A model generated the notes under the pieces. It saw nothing but the letters and a program-made list of their open reading frames with translations, ran no database searches and was not told the origin of the DNA. A stretch of DNA of 64,000 nucleotides from Sulfitobacter sp. HNIBRBA3233 (GTDB lineage: Bacteria > Pseudomonadota > Alphaproteobacteria > Rhodobacterales > Rhodobacteraceae). Position numbers and translations under genes: made by a program. Shown in pieces: positions 18,865-28,737 of the stretch (position 1 is the stretch's first letter; the number at the start of each line of letters is the position of its first letter). Where the stretch lies: assembly GCF_040149665.1 (NCBI RefSeq), contig NZ_JBEFLP010000001.1, positions 434,001 through 498,000 of the forward strand. Direction: 5' to 3'.

Positions 18865-20139
18865 TTACGGCCGTTGCTGGCCGTCGCCGAACACCAGATA
18901 CTTGAAGCTGGTCAGCTGCTCGGCGCCGACCGGGCCGCGGGCGTGCATCTTGCCGGTGGCGATGCCGATTTCCGCGCCCATGCCGAATTCGCCGCCGTCG
19001 GAAAACTGCGTCGAGGTGTTGTGCATCACGACCGCTGAATCGATGGCCGTCATGAAGCGTTTCGCGGCGTCCTTGTCCTCGGCGACGATGGCGTCGGTGT
19101 GGCCTGACGAATGGGCCTGAACGAATTCGATGGCCTCGCCAATGCCGTCCAGAACCTTGATCGAAACGATATTGCTGAGGTATTCGGTATCCCAATCCTC
19201 GTCCGTGGCGGGCGTGATGTCGGGCAGGATGTCGCGCGCCGCCTCGTCACCGCGCAATTCGCAATCGTGAAGCTCTTGGGCCAGGCGCGGAAGGACCGTC
19301 GCTGCGATCTTGGTGTCGACAACGATGCATTCGGTCGCACCGCAGATGCCCGTGCGGCGCATCTTGGCGTTGCGCACGATGCCCACCGCTTTTTCGATAT
19401 CGGCGCTCTCGTGGATGTAGCTGTGGTTGTTGCCGTCCAGATGCAGCAGCGTCGGCACGCGGGCCTCGCGCTGAACCAGCGACACCAGACCGCGTCCGCC
19501 GCGCGGGATCACCAGATCGACGTTTTCGGTGCTGTGCAGCAGCAGTTTCACGGCCTCGCGGTCGCGTGTGTCGACCAGCTGCACCGCGTCCTCGGGCAGG
19601 CCTGCGTCCTTCAGCCCCTGCGCAAGGCAGGCGACGATGATCCGCGAGGAATGCAAGCTCTCCGAGCCGCCGCGCAGGATCACCGCGTTGCCGGACTTGA
19701 TGCACAGCGCACCGGCGTCCGAGCCGACGTTGGGGCGGGATTCGTAGATCATCGCGATGACGCCGATGGGCACGCTGACCCGTTCGATCCGCAGCCCGTT
19801 GGGCCGGTCGAAGGTGGCAAGCGTGCGGCCCAGCGGGTCGGATTGCGCGGCGATCGCGTCCACCGCATCGGCCATGTCGCTGACGCGCTGCGCGGTCAGG
19901 GTGAGGCGGTCGATGAATGCGTCATCCTTGCCGCTGACACTGTCGAGATCGGCGGCATTCGCCTTGAGGATCTCTTCAGTACGCGCGCGCAGCGCCTTGG
20001 CGGCACCTGTGAGCGCAAGGTTGCGTTGTTCGGCGGTGGCCAGCGACAGGTCGCGTGCAGCGGCCCGTGCGCGCGCGCCAAGGTTGGCTACTGCGGCTTC
20101 GACGGGGGTCGTCTGGGGGTCTGTGCTCATGTCGTTCAT
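18865..20139 (-). CDS. proA: Gamma-glutamyl phosphate reductase
   Basis: Second step of proline biosynthesis: NADPH-dependent reduction of glutamyl-5-phosphate to the semialdehyde. A 424-residue member of the aldehyde dehydrogenase superfamily; the catalytic Cys lies in RTGICGATE near residue 270, with the PRGGRGLV cofactor region near 210. AGGAGA precedes the ATG. It follows proC by 38 bases on the same strand, while proB is divergent; this is unlike the common proB-proA pairing. Confidence 0.96.
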   Translation of the reverse strand: MNDMSTDPQTTPVEAAVANLGARARAAARDLSLATAEQRNLALTGAAKALRARTEEILKANAADLDSVSGKDDAFIDRLTLTAQRVSDMADAVDAIAAQSDPLGRTLATFDRPNGLRIERVSVPIGVIAMIYESRPNVGSDAGALCIKSGNAVILRGGSESLHSSRIIVACLAQGLKDAGLPEDAVQLVDTRDREAVKLLLHSTENVDLVIPRGGRGLVSLVQREARVPTLLHLDGNNHSYIHESADIEKAVGIVRNAKMRRTGICGATECIVVDTKIAATVLPRLAQELHDCELRGDEAARDILPDITPATDEDWDTEYLSNIVSIKVLDGIGEAIEFVQAHSSGHTDAIVAEDKDAAKRFMTAIDSAVVMHNTSTQFSDGGEFGMGAEIGIATGKMHARGPVGAEQLTSFKYLVFGDGQQRP

Positions 20140-20177
20140 TGGGGTCTCCTGTGTCTTCAGGTCCGGATAGGCCGGAG

Positions 20178-20957
20178 TTAGCGCAATTCGGTCGCGCGGC
20201 GATAGGCGGCCTGCACCGTGTTGGCGAAGAGGCTTTCAAGCTGGCCGTCGCGGCGCAGCTCGTTCAGCCCTGCCTCGGTGGTTCCGTTCTTGCTGGTCAC
20301 CGAATTGCGCAGCTCTTCGAGCGAGGCATCGGACTGGCGGGCCGCCTCGACCGTGCCGGTGATCGTGTCGAACACCAGCGCACGCGCGGTGTCGTGGTCA
20401 AAGCCGAGCTCCTTGGCCGCATCGACATAGGTGCGCATGACCTCGAAGATATACCCCGGCCCGCTGCCGCTGACGGCGGTGAGGCGGTCGATCTCGTCCT
20501 CGCTGTCCAGCCGCACGCAACGCCCGGTTTCCGCGATGAAGGCCGTCACGTCCTTGGTCTGCTGGTCGCTGCAGGCATCGTTGGCATAGAGGCCGGACAC
20601 ACCCAGCCCCACCATCGCCGCGAGGTTGGGCATGACGCGGATCACCGGCAGGTGGCCGACGATCTCTTCGAGCTTGCCGATGCTGAACCCGGCCGCGATC
20701 GACACAAAACAACCGCCGGGCTTCAGCGCGTGGATATAGTCGGGCAACAGGTCGGCGATCATCTGCGGCTTGATCGCGATGACGATCACGTCGAACGCGG
20801 CCTCGGGTAAATCTGTCGCTTTTGACACATGGCTCACCCCCTCGGGGAGGTCCGGTTTGACCGGATCGGCCACGGTGAAGCTGTTGCCGCCACCCGCTGC
20901 CCACTGTCGCAGCATCGCGCCGCCCATCTTGCCGCATCCTATCAGAAGAATGTTCAT
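20178..20957 (-). CDS. proC: Pyrroline-5-carboxylate reductase
   Basis: Last step of proline biosynthesis. The N-terminal Rossmann motif is GCGKMGGAM at residues 7-15. The conserved C-terminal region contains [11 protein letters not shown] near 157 and the [13 protein letters not shown] element near 218, which form the dimeric active site. At 259 residues it has normal length. The ATG follows AGGAAGACACAG. It is the first gene of a proC-proA unit and is divergent from proB over 262 bases that must carry both promoters. Confidence 0.95.
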   Translation of the reverse strand: MNILLIGCGKMGGAMLRQWAAGGGNSFTVADPVKPDLPEGVSHVSKATDLPEAAFDVIVIAIKPQMIADLLPDYIHALKPGGCFVSIAAGFSIGKLEEIVGHLPVIRVMPNLAAMVGLGVSGLYANDACSDQQTKDVTAFIAETGRCVRLDSEDEIDRLTAVSGSGPGYIFEVMRTYVDAAKELGFDHDTARALVFDTITGTVEAARQSDASLEELRNSVTSKNGTTEAGLNELRRDGQLESLFANTVQAAYRRATELR

Positions 20958-21219
20958 CTGTGTCTTCCTTTCTCGTCTTTCTGTGCTGCCCGCGGATGGT
21001 GCTGAACGGTAGGTGAACCGTGCGGTCATCCGGCCCCGGCGTGAAGTTGCCGTAGGGGCAGCAATTGCTGCTGCATCGCAGCATTGTGTTTGCATTCATG
21101 TATGGGTTGCGTGTTATACGCGACCCAACAGTGATTGGTGTGTAGCTACCGTGGTGCGTCCGAATACGCAAACGATCAGCGAAACGCCCAGTCAATATAT
21201 TGAAAACAGGAGACATATC

Positions 21220-22380
21220 GTGTCGAAGAAGAAAAAAATCGTCGTCAAGATCGGTTCCAGCCTGCTGGCGAACAGCGAAAAGCTGACGCTGCGCTACGCG
21301 TTTATGTACGGACTGATGAGCGATCTCGCCGACCTTCAGCGCGAAGGCCATGACATTATTCTGACCTCTTCGGGGTCGGTCGCACTGGGCCTGAACATGG
21401 TCGACAAGCGCCCCGAGGATGCGGGTATTCTGGACAAGCAGGCCGCCGCCGCCTGTGGCCAGCCGCTGCTGATGAACGCCTACCGACAGGTCGCGTCCGA
21501 GTTCGACCTCGAAGTCGCGCAGATGCTTGTGACCGTCGAGGATATGGAAGATCGCCGACGCTTTCTGAACATCAAGAACACCATGCTGAGGTTGTTCGAA
21601 AACGACATCCTGCCGATCATCAACGAGAACGACTCCGTGGCGACGCGCGACCTGCGGGTGGGCGACAACGACCGGCTGTCGGCCAAGGTTGCCCAGATGA
21701 TCGAGGCGGATGCGCTGATCATCCTGACCAGTGTCGAAGGGCTGTACGACCGTGATCCCTCCGAACCGGGCGCGAAGTTCATCACCGAGATCGAAGACGT
21801 CAGCGAGCATCTGGAATCGACCACCGGCATCAGCGCCCTCGGCAGCGGCGGTATGCTGACCAAGATGCACGCCGCGAACATGGCGCAGAACGCAGGGGTC
21901 GAGACGATCATCGCGGAAGGCATCACCGAACGGCCCGTATCCTCGGTTCTGAAGAACGAGCGCCGCTTTACCCGCTGCCTCGTGACCGGTGAGACCGCGT
22001 CGCCGCTCAAGGTCTGGCTGAGCAACCGTTTGCAGGTCTCCGGCACGCTTGTCGTGCCCGATGCGGTGGCTGCGGATCTGGAGAAGAAGGGCCGCGGCAT
22101 CGGACGCGGCGATATCCTCTCGATCCAGGGCGATTTCATCAAGGGCGACGTTCTGCACGTCTATAACGAGACCGGCGAGGAGATCGCGCGCGGGCTGACC
22201 AACTTCTCGTCGGAAGAGACGCTGCTGATGGCACGGAACCTCGACATGCCGGTCGAGGACGTGATCGGCTACAAGACCAAGACCGATGTGATCGGGGCAG
22301 AGAATATCCTGATCCTCAAGGACAATCACCTGCCGCTCGATGCGCCCGAGCAGGACCAGAAGATCGTCGTGCCGACCTGA
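21220..22380 (+). CDS. proB: Glutamate 5-kinase with PUA domain
   Basis: First, feedback-regulated step of proline biosynthesis. The amino acid kinase domain begins KIVVKIGSSLL and includes TSSGSVALG near 45, NENDSVATRD near 143 and the GSGGMLTKM loop near 209. A PUA domain occupies about residues 275-375. The sequence is clearly ProB-like, though GSGGM replaces the usual GTGGM and the second strand differs from typical versions, so it may be a divergent subclass. It starts with GTG, six bases after AGGAGA. An upstream in-frame extension lacks support. Confidence 0.9.
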   Translation: MSKKKKIVVKIGSSLLANSEKLTLRYAFMYGLMSDLADLQREGHDIILTSSGSVALGLNMVDKRPEDAGILDKQAAAACGQPLLMNAYRQVASEFDLEVAQMLVTVEDMEDRRRFLNIKNTMLRLFENDILPIINENDSVATRDLRVGDNDRLSAKVAQMIEADALIILTSVEGLYDRDPSEPGAKFITEIEDVSEHLESTTGISALGSGGMLTKMHAANMAQNAGVETIIAEGITERPVSSVLKNERRFTRCLVTGETASPLKVWLSNRLQVSGTLVVPDAVAADLEKKGRGIGRGDILSIQGDFIKGDVLHVYNETGEEIARGLTNFSSEETLLMARNLDMPVEDVIGYKTKTDVIGAENILILKDNHLPLDAPEQDQKIVVPT

Positions 22381-22611
22381 GGGCAACAGTCGCCGCGCGG
22401 ATGCCTCGGCGGCGCCCCCGGAAGATATGATCGAGCGCCCCTCCAACGGGCGCTTGATAAACCGCCCCCTTAGGGCGCATAGCTGGCGGTGACACCGGAT
22501 ACGCCCGCTCTCTGACACCTGATCCTGCCGTGCGGTTGCCCCAGGGCGCCAACGGCAGAGCGGGTACGGTGACACGCGGGCTGTCCCTTTCCAGCGGTTC
22601 AAGGACATCCC

Positions 22612-23157
22612 ATGGCGCAGAATGCCACCATCTATAAGGTCGAATTGACGGTCTCCGACATGGACCGGCACTATTACGAGACACACAAGCTGACCGTTGC
22701 CAAACACCCTTCTGAGACCGACGAGCGGATGATGGTGCGTCTGGTCGCCTTCGCGCTGAATGCCCATGAACATCTCGAGATGACCAAGGGGATTTCAACG
22801 GATGACGAGCCCGACATCTGGCAGAAAAGCCTCAGCGGCGACCTCGACGTCTGGGTAGCACTGGGCCTGCCCAGCGAAAAGGTGGTGCGCCAGTCGTGCA
22901 ACAAGGCCGCGAAGGTGATCGTCTATCCCTACGGGGGCAGGACCGCCGAGGCGTGGTGGGACAAAATCAGGAACAGCACCAGCCGCTTCGACAATCTGCG
23001 GGTCGTCAACTTTTCCGAAGCCGACAGTGGCGCGCTGGCGAAGCTGGCAAGCCGCGCGATGAAGTTGCAGGTCAACATCCAGGACGGCGAGGTGATGGTC
23101 AGCGTCGATGAAAGCGTGGTCTACGTGACACCTGTCGAGTGGAAAGCCAGCGCGTAG
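22612..23157 (+). CDS. yaeQ: YaeQ family protein
   Basis: A 181-residue protein of the YaeQ family, a PD-(D/E)XK nuclease-like fold. Recognisable are the N-terminal block ATIYKVELTVSDMDR, HPSETDERMM near residue 31, and GLPSEKVVRQ near 87. Family length is about 180. The original member was linked to RfaH-dependent phenotypes in enterobacteria; the cellular role is not firmly established. AAGGAC precedes the ATG. The 231-base gap from proB has a small hairpin (22434-22454) without a T tract, so it may have its own promoter. Confidence 0.92.
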   Translation: MAQNATIYKVELTVSDMDRHYYETHKLTVAKHPSETDERMMVRLVAFALNAHEHLEMTKGISTDDEPDIWQKSLSGDLDVWVALGLPSEKVVRQSCNKAAKVIVYPYGGRTAEAWWDKIRNSTSRFDNLRVVNFSEADSGALAKLASRAMKLQVNIQDGEVMVSVDESVVYVTPVEWKASA

Positions 23158-23191
23158 CACTTGCAATCGGCTGTGATGGGGCGCGGTGGCG

Positions 23192-23641
23192 CTAGCTCAG
23201 GATACTGTCGAGATTGTACAGGATCGCGGCGAGCAGCATTACCCCGCAGGCGAGGATCGCCAGCCAGAACGCGTATTGAAGAACGAAGGCCGACAGCCCG
23301 ATTCCCATCGCCATCAGGGCCAGTTGGCGCGGCTCATGCCGGTAGAGCCCGATCGCGCCCAAAACCGCAGCAATGGCCGCGAGCGCCAGCGCCGCGATCA
23401 GGAGTTCCTGGGTGTAGTCAGACGGCGCGGGCGGGGCAGGCGGTGCCGGTTCTCCCGAAAGCTTGCGCAGGGCGGACATTTTGATTTCGGCGGCGATCTC
23501 GCCCACCGAGGTGCCGGCGCTTTTCTCGGAGGACCCGAAAAACGCGGACATCTGGACCATGAGAATGAAAATGCTGACCATGCCCAGCAGAACGCCGAAG
23601 AGCCCGAATTTGGCCGTGGGGCGGTGGTGTGTCTGTTCCAT
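23192..23641 (-). CDS. Multi-span membrane protein of unknown function
   Basis: A 149-residue protein. Hydrophobic helices lie at about 13-33, 80-100, 105-120 and 122-145; a polar, proline-rich loop (residues 35-78, with PAPPAPPAP) separates the first from the rest. No enzymatic motif was seen. It is convergent with yaeQ. The initiating ATG lies at 23639-23641; function and localisation beyond the inner membrane are unknown. Confidence 0.7.
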   Translation of the reverse strand: MEQTHHRPTAKFGLFGVLLGMVSIFILMVQMSAFFGSSEKSAGTSVGEIAAEIKMSALRKLSGEPAPPAPPAPSDYTQELLIAALALAAIAAVLGAIGLYRHEPRQLALMAMGIGLSAFVLQYAFWLAILACGVMLLAAILYNLDSILS

Positions 23642-23941
23642 GCAATCGCTCGTCTTTTGCCTGATAGGATCACTTTAGAGGAAAAAGTGGACCGTTTTGT
23701 GGCAGGCCGCGTGGGGGCGTCCTGCACCGAGTCCCGTCCGCAGGCGCCAAAGGACCGGCTCGGGGATCCTTACCAGCAGTCGGGAAAGGTGGGAGCGCGT
23801 CATCCGCGCTTTGACGAACGATACCCGAACCCGCTTGCCCGACCGGTACGCACAGCGGCGCGGAGCCTTGTGCGCCCAAACTTTGCCCTACAACAGCTTG
23901 CGGCCACGCATACGCGGGATGCCTTGTTTTTACTGGAAAGA
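23642..23941 (+). other. Gap between membrane protein gene and tRNA-Thr
   Basis: 300 bases with no supported gene. Short open frames here lack ribosome binding sites and family resemblance. Nothing else recognised. Confidence 0.4.
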
Positions 23942-24017
23942 TGGTGCCCCCACACGGACTCGAACCGCGGACCTACTGATTACAAATCAGTTGCTCTACC
24001 AGCTGAGCTATAGGGGC
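23942..24017 (-). tRNA. tRNA-Thr (anticodon UGU)
   Basis: A 76-base cloverleaf read on the minus strand: acceptor GCCCCTA pairing with TGGGGGC (one G-T pair), D arm with AGCTGGTAGAGC, anticodon stem ACTGA/TCAGT with loop TTTGTAA giving TGT, T arm GGTTCGAGTCC and an encoded CCA. Confidence 0.97.
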
Positions 24018-24139
24018 ACTGGGCGGTCGTTTAATGCGATCCACCGCGGCGTGCAAGAGGATTTTTGCGCCCCGATTGCAGGTTTATTTCATCCCCGAAG
24101 CCGCTATACACGCACCATGGAAAAAGACGGGATTGCGGG

Positions 24140-25015
24140 ATGAAACTGGTCCTACACGCGGGGGTTCATTTTACCGAAGAAGAACGGCTGACAAAGTGCC
24201 TGTTGCGCAATGCGGACGATTTTGCCGCGCACGGGATATCGGTTCCCGGCCCCAGCAAGTACCGTGGTCTTTTGCGCGATACGCTGAATGCGATGGTCAG
24301 CGCGCCCCCCACCGAAGGTGCGCGCGATGTCCTCGTCGACGCGATTCTCGACGACGGCGAGGCAGAGCGCGTGATCCTGTCGGACCCCAACTTCTTTCGC
24401 ACCCCGAAGACCGCGATGCAGGAGGGAATGCTCTATCCTGCGGCGCCGGTGCGGATGATGCGCCTGATGCATCTTTTCGCGCAGGACGAGGTCGAGATCT
24501 TTATCGGAATCCGCAATCCGGCCACGCTGGTGCCGATCCTGCACGGCAAATCCGACACCCCCGAGCCGGAGAAATTCTGGGGCGGGCGGGGGCCGCGTGA
24601 CGTGCGCTGGTCCGAGACGATCGCCCTGCTGCGCGAAGCGGTGCCCGAAGCGCCGATCACCATCTGGTGCAACGAGGACACGCCGCTGTTGTGGGCGCAT
24701 ATCATCCGCCAGATGGCGGGGCTGCCCGACGACCGCAAGATCATCGGCGGGTTCGACCTGCTCAGCTCGATCATGTCTGCGGAGGGGATGAAACGCTTCC
24801 GCGCCTATCTCAAGGATCATCCGGTGATGACCGAGCATCAGAAGCGCCGTGCAATCGCCGCGTTTCTGGACAAATACGCGCTCGAAGGCGAGGTCGAGGA
24901 AGAACTCGACATGGCCGGCTGGGACGACGCGCTGGTTGACGAGTTGACGGAAATCTACGACGCCGACGTTGAAACGATTGCCGCAATTCCGGGCGTGCGC
25001 GTGTTGATGGCCTGA
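24140..25015 (+). CDS. Unrecognised 291-residue protein upstream of kynA
   Basis: I do not recognise the family, although it reads like a typical conserved Rhodobacteraceae protein in composition and codon use. It is soluble, without signal peptide or membrane helix. The opening [12 protein letters not shown], the later EIFIGIRNP and ITIWCNED strands suggest an alpha/beta fold, as in sulfotransferase-like proteins, but no PAPS-binding loop is evident. The C-terminal third is acidic and helical. ATG at 24140 is chosen because the similarity in codon use begins there. It precedes kynA by 76 bases on the same strand. Confidence 0.7.
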   Translation: MKLVLHAGVHFTEEERLTKCLLRNADDFAAHGISVPGPSKYRGLLRDTLNAMVSAPPTEGARDVLVDAILDDGEAERVILSDPNFFRTPKTAMQEGMLYPAAPVRMMRLMHLFAQDEVEIFIGIRNPATLVPILHGKSDTPEPEKFWGGRGPRDVRWSETIALLREAVPEAPITIWCNEDTPLLWAHIIRQMAGLPDDRKIIGGFDLLSSIMSAEGMKRFRAYLKDHPVMTEHQKRRAIAAFLDKYALEGEVEEELDMAGWDDALVDELTEIYDADVETIAAIPGVRVLMA

Positions 25016-25091
25016 GGGCAGGGCGGGTGTGTCGGTGCGGCAGGCCGCGCCGCCTGCCGCCCCAAGGGAACCCGAAAAGGAGAGGGAGCCG

Positions 25092-25919
25092 ATGAGTGAA
25101 TTCGAATCCGCGTCGCAGGGCGCAAAGATGGATTTTTCAAAGGACATGTCCTACGGCGACTACCTGGGGCTCGGCCCGATCCTCGACGCCCAGCACCCGT
25201 TGTCACAGGCGCACGACGAGATGCTGTTCATCATCCAGCACCAGACATCGGAGCTGTGGATGCGTCTGGCGATCCATGAGCTCGAGGCCGCGCGCCAGTC
25301 GCTCCGCGACGGGCATTTGCGGCCTGCGTTCAAGATGCTGACCCGAGTCGCACGGATTTTCGAACAGTTGAATGCGGCGTGGGATGTGCTGCGCACGATG
25401 ACCCCCAGCGAATACACCGCGTTCCGGCCCTCGCTCGGGAATTCGTCGGGCTTTCAGTCGCACCAGTACCGGCTGGTCGAATACATCCTCGGCAATCGCA
25501 TCGGCGCGTTGATGAAGCTGCACAAGCACACGAAGACCGCATACGACCGCCTGAGCCACGAGCTGGAGCAGCCGAGTCTTTATCAGGTGGCGATTGCCAT
25601 CCTGTGCGAGCGGCTGGAGGTCCCGTCACTGGCCGGTGCGCCGCAGTCGCAGGACTGGCAGGCCAACCCCGAGGTGCAGGCGCTTTGGCAGCTGGTGTAT
25701 CAGGACCCGCAGAACCACTGGGAACTCTACGAGCTTGCGGAAAAGCTGGTCGATCTCGAAGATTACTTCCGCCGTTGGCGGTTCAACCACGTCACCACCG
25801 TCGAGCGGATCATCGGTTTCAAGCGCGGCACGGGCGGTACGGCCGGTGTGGCCTATCTGCGCAAGATGCTTGAAGTCGAGCTTTTCCCCGAGTTGTGGCA
25901 TGTTAGAGGAGCCTTGTAA
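25092..25919 (+). CDS. kynA: Tryptophan 2,3-dioxygenase
   Basis: Haem enzyme that opens the indole ring of tryptophan to N-formylkynurenine. The family hallmarks are [13 protein letters not shown] near residue 44 and [11 protein letters not shown] near 118. Length (275) is typical for bacterial forms. ATG at 25092 follows GGAGAGGGAGCC. The stop codon directly abuts the kynureninase start, so the two form an operon for tryptophan to anthranilate; the formamidase gene needed between the two steps is not in this window. Confidence 0.95.
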   Translation: MSEFESASQGAKMDFSKDMSYGDYLGLGPILDAQHPLSQAHDEMLFIIQHQTSELWMRLAIHELEAARQSLRDGHLRPAFKMLTRVARIFEQLNAAWDVLRTMTPSEYTAFRPSLGNSSGFQSHQYRLVEYILGNRIGALMKLHKHTKTAYDRLSHELEQPSLYQVAIAILCERLEVPSLAGAPQSQDWQANPEVQALWQLVYQDPQNHWELYELAEKLVDLEDYFRRWRFNHVTTVERIIGFKRGTGGTAGVAYLRKMLEVELFPELWHVRGAL

Positions 25920-27110
25920 GTGGCCGGAATACTTAGAAAAGAAGCCTTCAAAATACCCGATGGCGTGATCTATCTGGACGGGAATTCGCTCGGCCCCTTG
26001 CCGAAGGCCGTGGGCGCGCGGGTGCAGGAAATGCTCGCGGACGAATGGGGCGAGATGCTGATCCGTGGCTGGAACGGCGCGGGATGGATGGACCAGCCCG
26101 CCCGCGTGGGCGATATGGTCGGGCGCATCATCGGCGCGCCCGAAGGGTCCGTGGTGATGGGCGATACCCTGTCGATCAAGGTGTTCCAGGCGCTGGCCTC
26201 GGCGGTCAAGCTGGTGCCCGAGCGCCGCGTGATCCTGAGCGACAGCGGCAACTTCCCGTCCGACCTCTACATGGCCGAGGGCCTCGTGGGTTTGCTGGAA
26301 CAAGGCTATGAGCTGCGCACGGTGGCCCCCGAAGAGGTGGCCGACGCCATCGATGAAACCGTCGCCACGGTGATGCTGACCGAAGTGGATTACCGCACCG
26401 GTCGCAAGCATGACATGAAGGCGATGACCGCGCGCGCCCACGCCAAAGGGGCGGTGATGATCTGGGATCTGGCCCATTCGGCAGGGGCCCTGCCGGTTGA
26501 TCTGGCCGGATCGAACTGCGAGATGGCGATTGGCTGCACCTACAAATACCTCAACGGTGGTCCCGGCGCGCCCGCATTCATCTACGTCCGGCCCGATCTG
26601 GCGGATCGTGTCCAGCCCGCTCTGGCCGGGTGGCTGGGCCACCGCAAGCCCTTCGATTTCGATCTGAACTATGCGCCCGGGCAGGGGATCGAACGCATGC
26701 GCGTCGGCACGCCGCCGGTCATCCAGCTGACAGCGCTCGAAGTCGCGATGGAGCTTTGGGCCGATGTCGACATGGACGAATTGCGCGCCGCGTCAGTGAC
26801 ACTGCAAGAGCAGTTCATCGAAGAGGTCGAACGCGACATCCCGCAGTTGACCCTTGCCAGCCCGCGGGATGCAGATATCCGCGGCTCGCAGGTTTCATTC
26901 CGGTTCGAGCATGGCTATGCCGCCATGCAGGCGCTGATCGATCGCGGGGTCATCGGGGACTTCCGTGCGCCCGACATCATGCGCTTTGGCTTTACGCCCA
27001 TGTACCTCGATGCCTCCGATGTGACCGCTGCGGTCAGGATCATCGCGGATGTCATGCATAATGACCTGTGGGATGTGGACAAGTACAAGGTCCGCGCCAA
27101 GGTGACGTGA
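25920..27110 (+). CDS. kynU: Kynureninase
   Basis: PLP enzyme splitting kynurenine (or 3-hydroxykynurenine) into anthranilate and alanine. The PLP lysine lies in GCTYKYLNGG near residue 206, and the WDLAHSAGALP stretch near 182 holds the cofactor Asp. Length (396) is normal. It starts with GTG immediately after the kynA stop, and its ribosome binding site AGAGGAG is inside the end of kynA, so coupling is tight. Confidence 0.95.
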   Translation: MAGILRKEAFKIPDGVIYLDGNSLGPLPKAVGARVQEMLADEWGEMLIRGWNGAGWMDQPARVGDMVGRIIGAPEGSVVMGDTLSIKVFQALASAVKLVPERRVILSDSGNFPSDLYMAEGLVGLLEQGYELRTVAPEEVADAIDETVATVMLTEVDYRTGRKHDMKAMTARAHAKGAVMIWDLAHSAGALPVDLAGSNCEMAIGCTYKYLNGGPGAPAFIYVRPDLADRVQPALAGWLGHRKPFDFDLNYAPGQGIERMRVGTPPVIQLTALEVAMELWADVDMDELRAASVTLQEQFIEEVERDIPQLTLASPRDADIRGSQVSFRFEHGYAAMQALIDRGVIGDFRAPDIMRFGFTPMYLDASDVTAAVRIIADVMHNDLWDVDKYKVRAKVT

Positions 27111-27169
27111 AGTTTATTGATGTATATCAGTCGGTAACGCTACCAAGATGATGCGATGCATGAAGCCTG

Positions 27170-27964
27170 TCACTCCGGCCTGAGGGCTGGAGAAACTGCC
27201 GTGCTGAGACCGAAGAGGAGCGCGGCCACCGTCACGATGCTGGGGCCGGCTGGCGTGTCCAGAACGAACGCGCCGGCGAGGCCGCCAATGGCCGACAGCG
27301 TCCCGATGGCGATCGCCCAGCCCACCATCGCCTCGGGGGTGCGCGACAGGGACCGCGCGGCGGCGGCAGGAATGATCAGCATCGCGGCGATCAGCAGGGC
27401 CCCCACCACCTTGATCGCCACCGCCACCACGACGGCCAGCGCAAGCGTCAGGATTAGTTGCTCGCGCCGCGCCGAGATGCCGCTCGCGCTGGCCAGATCC
27501 GGCGAGAGTGTCGCAGTCAGCAGGGCCCGCCAGCGCCAGGCCAGCAACGCCAGCACCAGCCCCGCGCCGGTCCAGATGACCGCCAGATCGGCGGCGGTGA
27601 CGGCCAGAATCTCCCCGAAAAGATAGCTTTCCAGATCAACGCGCATCCCGTCGATCAGCGATACCGCGACCAACCCCGCGGCCAGCGCGCCGTGGGCCAG
27701 AACCCCCAGCAGCGCGTCCGAGCCGACCTGCCGTTCGGACAGGCGCGTCAGGATCAGGGCCATGGCAAGAGCCACCACCAGAACGCCCACCGTGACGGGC
27801 AGATCGGTGGCCAGTGCCAGTGCCACGCCAAGGATCGCGGCATGGCTGGTCGCGTCCCCGAAATAGGCCATGCGCCGCCAGACGACAAAACAGCCCAGGG
27901 GGGCGGCGGCAACAGCCACGCCAAGCCCGGCAAGGGCCGCGCGGATGATAAACGCGTCGATCAT
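27170..27964 (-). CDS. znuB: Zinc ABC transporter permease ZnuB
   Basis: Integral membrane subunit of the high-affinity zinc importer, 264 residues with seven to eight hydrophobic helices typical of the metal (ABC-3) permease family. The early GCFVVWRRMAYFGDA block is the family signature that contacts the ATPase. Its start overlaps the end of znuC by four bases. It is last in the zur-znuC-znuB unit. Confidence 0.94.
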   Translation of the reverse strand: MIDAFIIRAALAGLGVAVAAAPLGCFVVWRRMAYFGDATSHAAILGVALALATDLPVTVGVLVVALAMALILTRLSERQVGSDALLGVLAHGALAAGLVAVSLIDGMRVDLESYLFGEILAVTAADLAVIWTGAGLVLALLAWRWRALLTATLSPDLASASGISARREQLILTLALAVVVAVAIKVVGALLIAAMLIIPAAAARSLSRTPEAMVGWAIAIGTLSAIGGLAGAFVLDTPAGPSIVTVAALLFGLSTAVSPALRPE

Positions 27965-28737
27965 TCTGCCGCGCTCCCTCGTGGTGCATGGTCTTTTTCG
28001 TGGTCGTGATGCCCGTGGCCGTGATGGTGGTGATGGTCGTGATCGTGATCATGCCGGTAAAGCGCCAGCGCGCCCTGTGTGCCGGTGCCGAACAGCGCGC
28101 GATACTCAGGCGCGTCTGCCACCACTTGCGGCGTGCCCTCGCAGCACACATGCCCGTTGAGGCACAACACCCTGTCGGACGATGCCATGACAACGTGCAG
28201 ATCGTGGCTTACCATCAGCACCGCGCAGCCGCGCTCGGCCCGGACCGCTTCGATCCGGCGGTAGAAACTGGCCGCGCCGGGCTGGTCCAGCCCCTGGGTG
28301 GGCTCGTCGAGTATCAGCAGATCGGGTTCCTGCAGCAGCGCGCGCGCCAGCATGACACGCTGGAACTGGCCGCCCGACAGGCCGCGGATCTGGCGCGCGG
28401 CCAGATCGGCCACACCGGCGTCCGCAAGGGCCGCGCGCCAGCGGGCCTCGCTGGTCCGGTTGGGCAGGTTCAGAAACCGCGCCACGGTCAGCGGCAGCGT
28501 GGCGTCGATATCGAGCTTCTGGGGCACATAGCCGATCCGCAGCGAAGCCGCGCGGCGCACATGCCCGCTTGCCGGGCGCAGCGCCCCGATCAGCCCGCGC
28601 AAGAGCGAGGATTTGCCCGAACCGTTGGGCCCGACGATGGTCACGATCTCGCCCCGGTCAATGCAAATGCTGACATCGCGCAGCACGGTCTTGCCTCCGT
28701 AGGCGAGGGTCAGCCCGTCGGTTTCGATCAGCGGCAT
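27961..28737 (-). CDS. znuC: Zinc ABC transporter ATP-binding protein ZnuC with His-rich tail
   Basis: ATPase of the zinc importer. Walker A GPNGSGKSS is near residue 37, the signature LSGGQFQRV near 120, and Walker B LLILDEPTQG near 140. The C-terminus carries an extension with about 13 histidines alternating with Asp and Gly (roughly residues 228-250), which can bind zinc in the cytoplasm. The ATG overlaps the zur stop by one base (TGATG), so an upstream in-frame ATG is not needed. Coupled translation with zur and znuB. Confidence 0.94.
   Translation of the reverse strand: MPLIETDGLTLAYGGKTVLRDVSICIDRGEIVTIVGPNGSGKSSLLRGLIGALRPASGHVRRAASLRIGYVPQKLDIDATLPLTVARFLNLPNRTSEARWRAALADAGVADLAARQIRGLSGGQFQRVMLARALLQEPDLLILDEPTQGLDQPGAASFYRRIEAVRAERGCAVLMVSHDLHVVMASSDRVLCLNGHVCCEGTPQVVADAPEYRALFGTGTQGALALYRHDHDHDHHHHHGHGHHDHEKDHAPRGSAAE

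Noticed and set aside
22434-22454. Hairpin AGCGCCC/GGGCGCT after proB
   Set aside because: Only 7 bp and no T tract; not called as a terminator.
20398-22773. 791-codon open frame antisense to proB and running through proC
   Set aside because: Overlaps three recognised genes; the product has the composition of a shadow frame.
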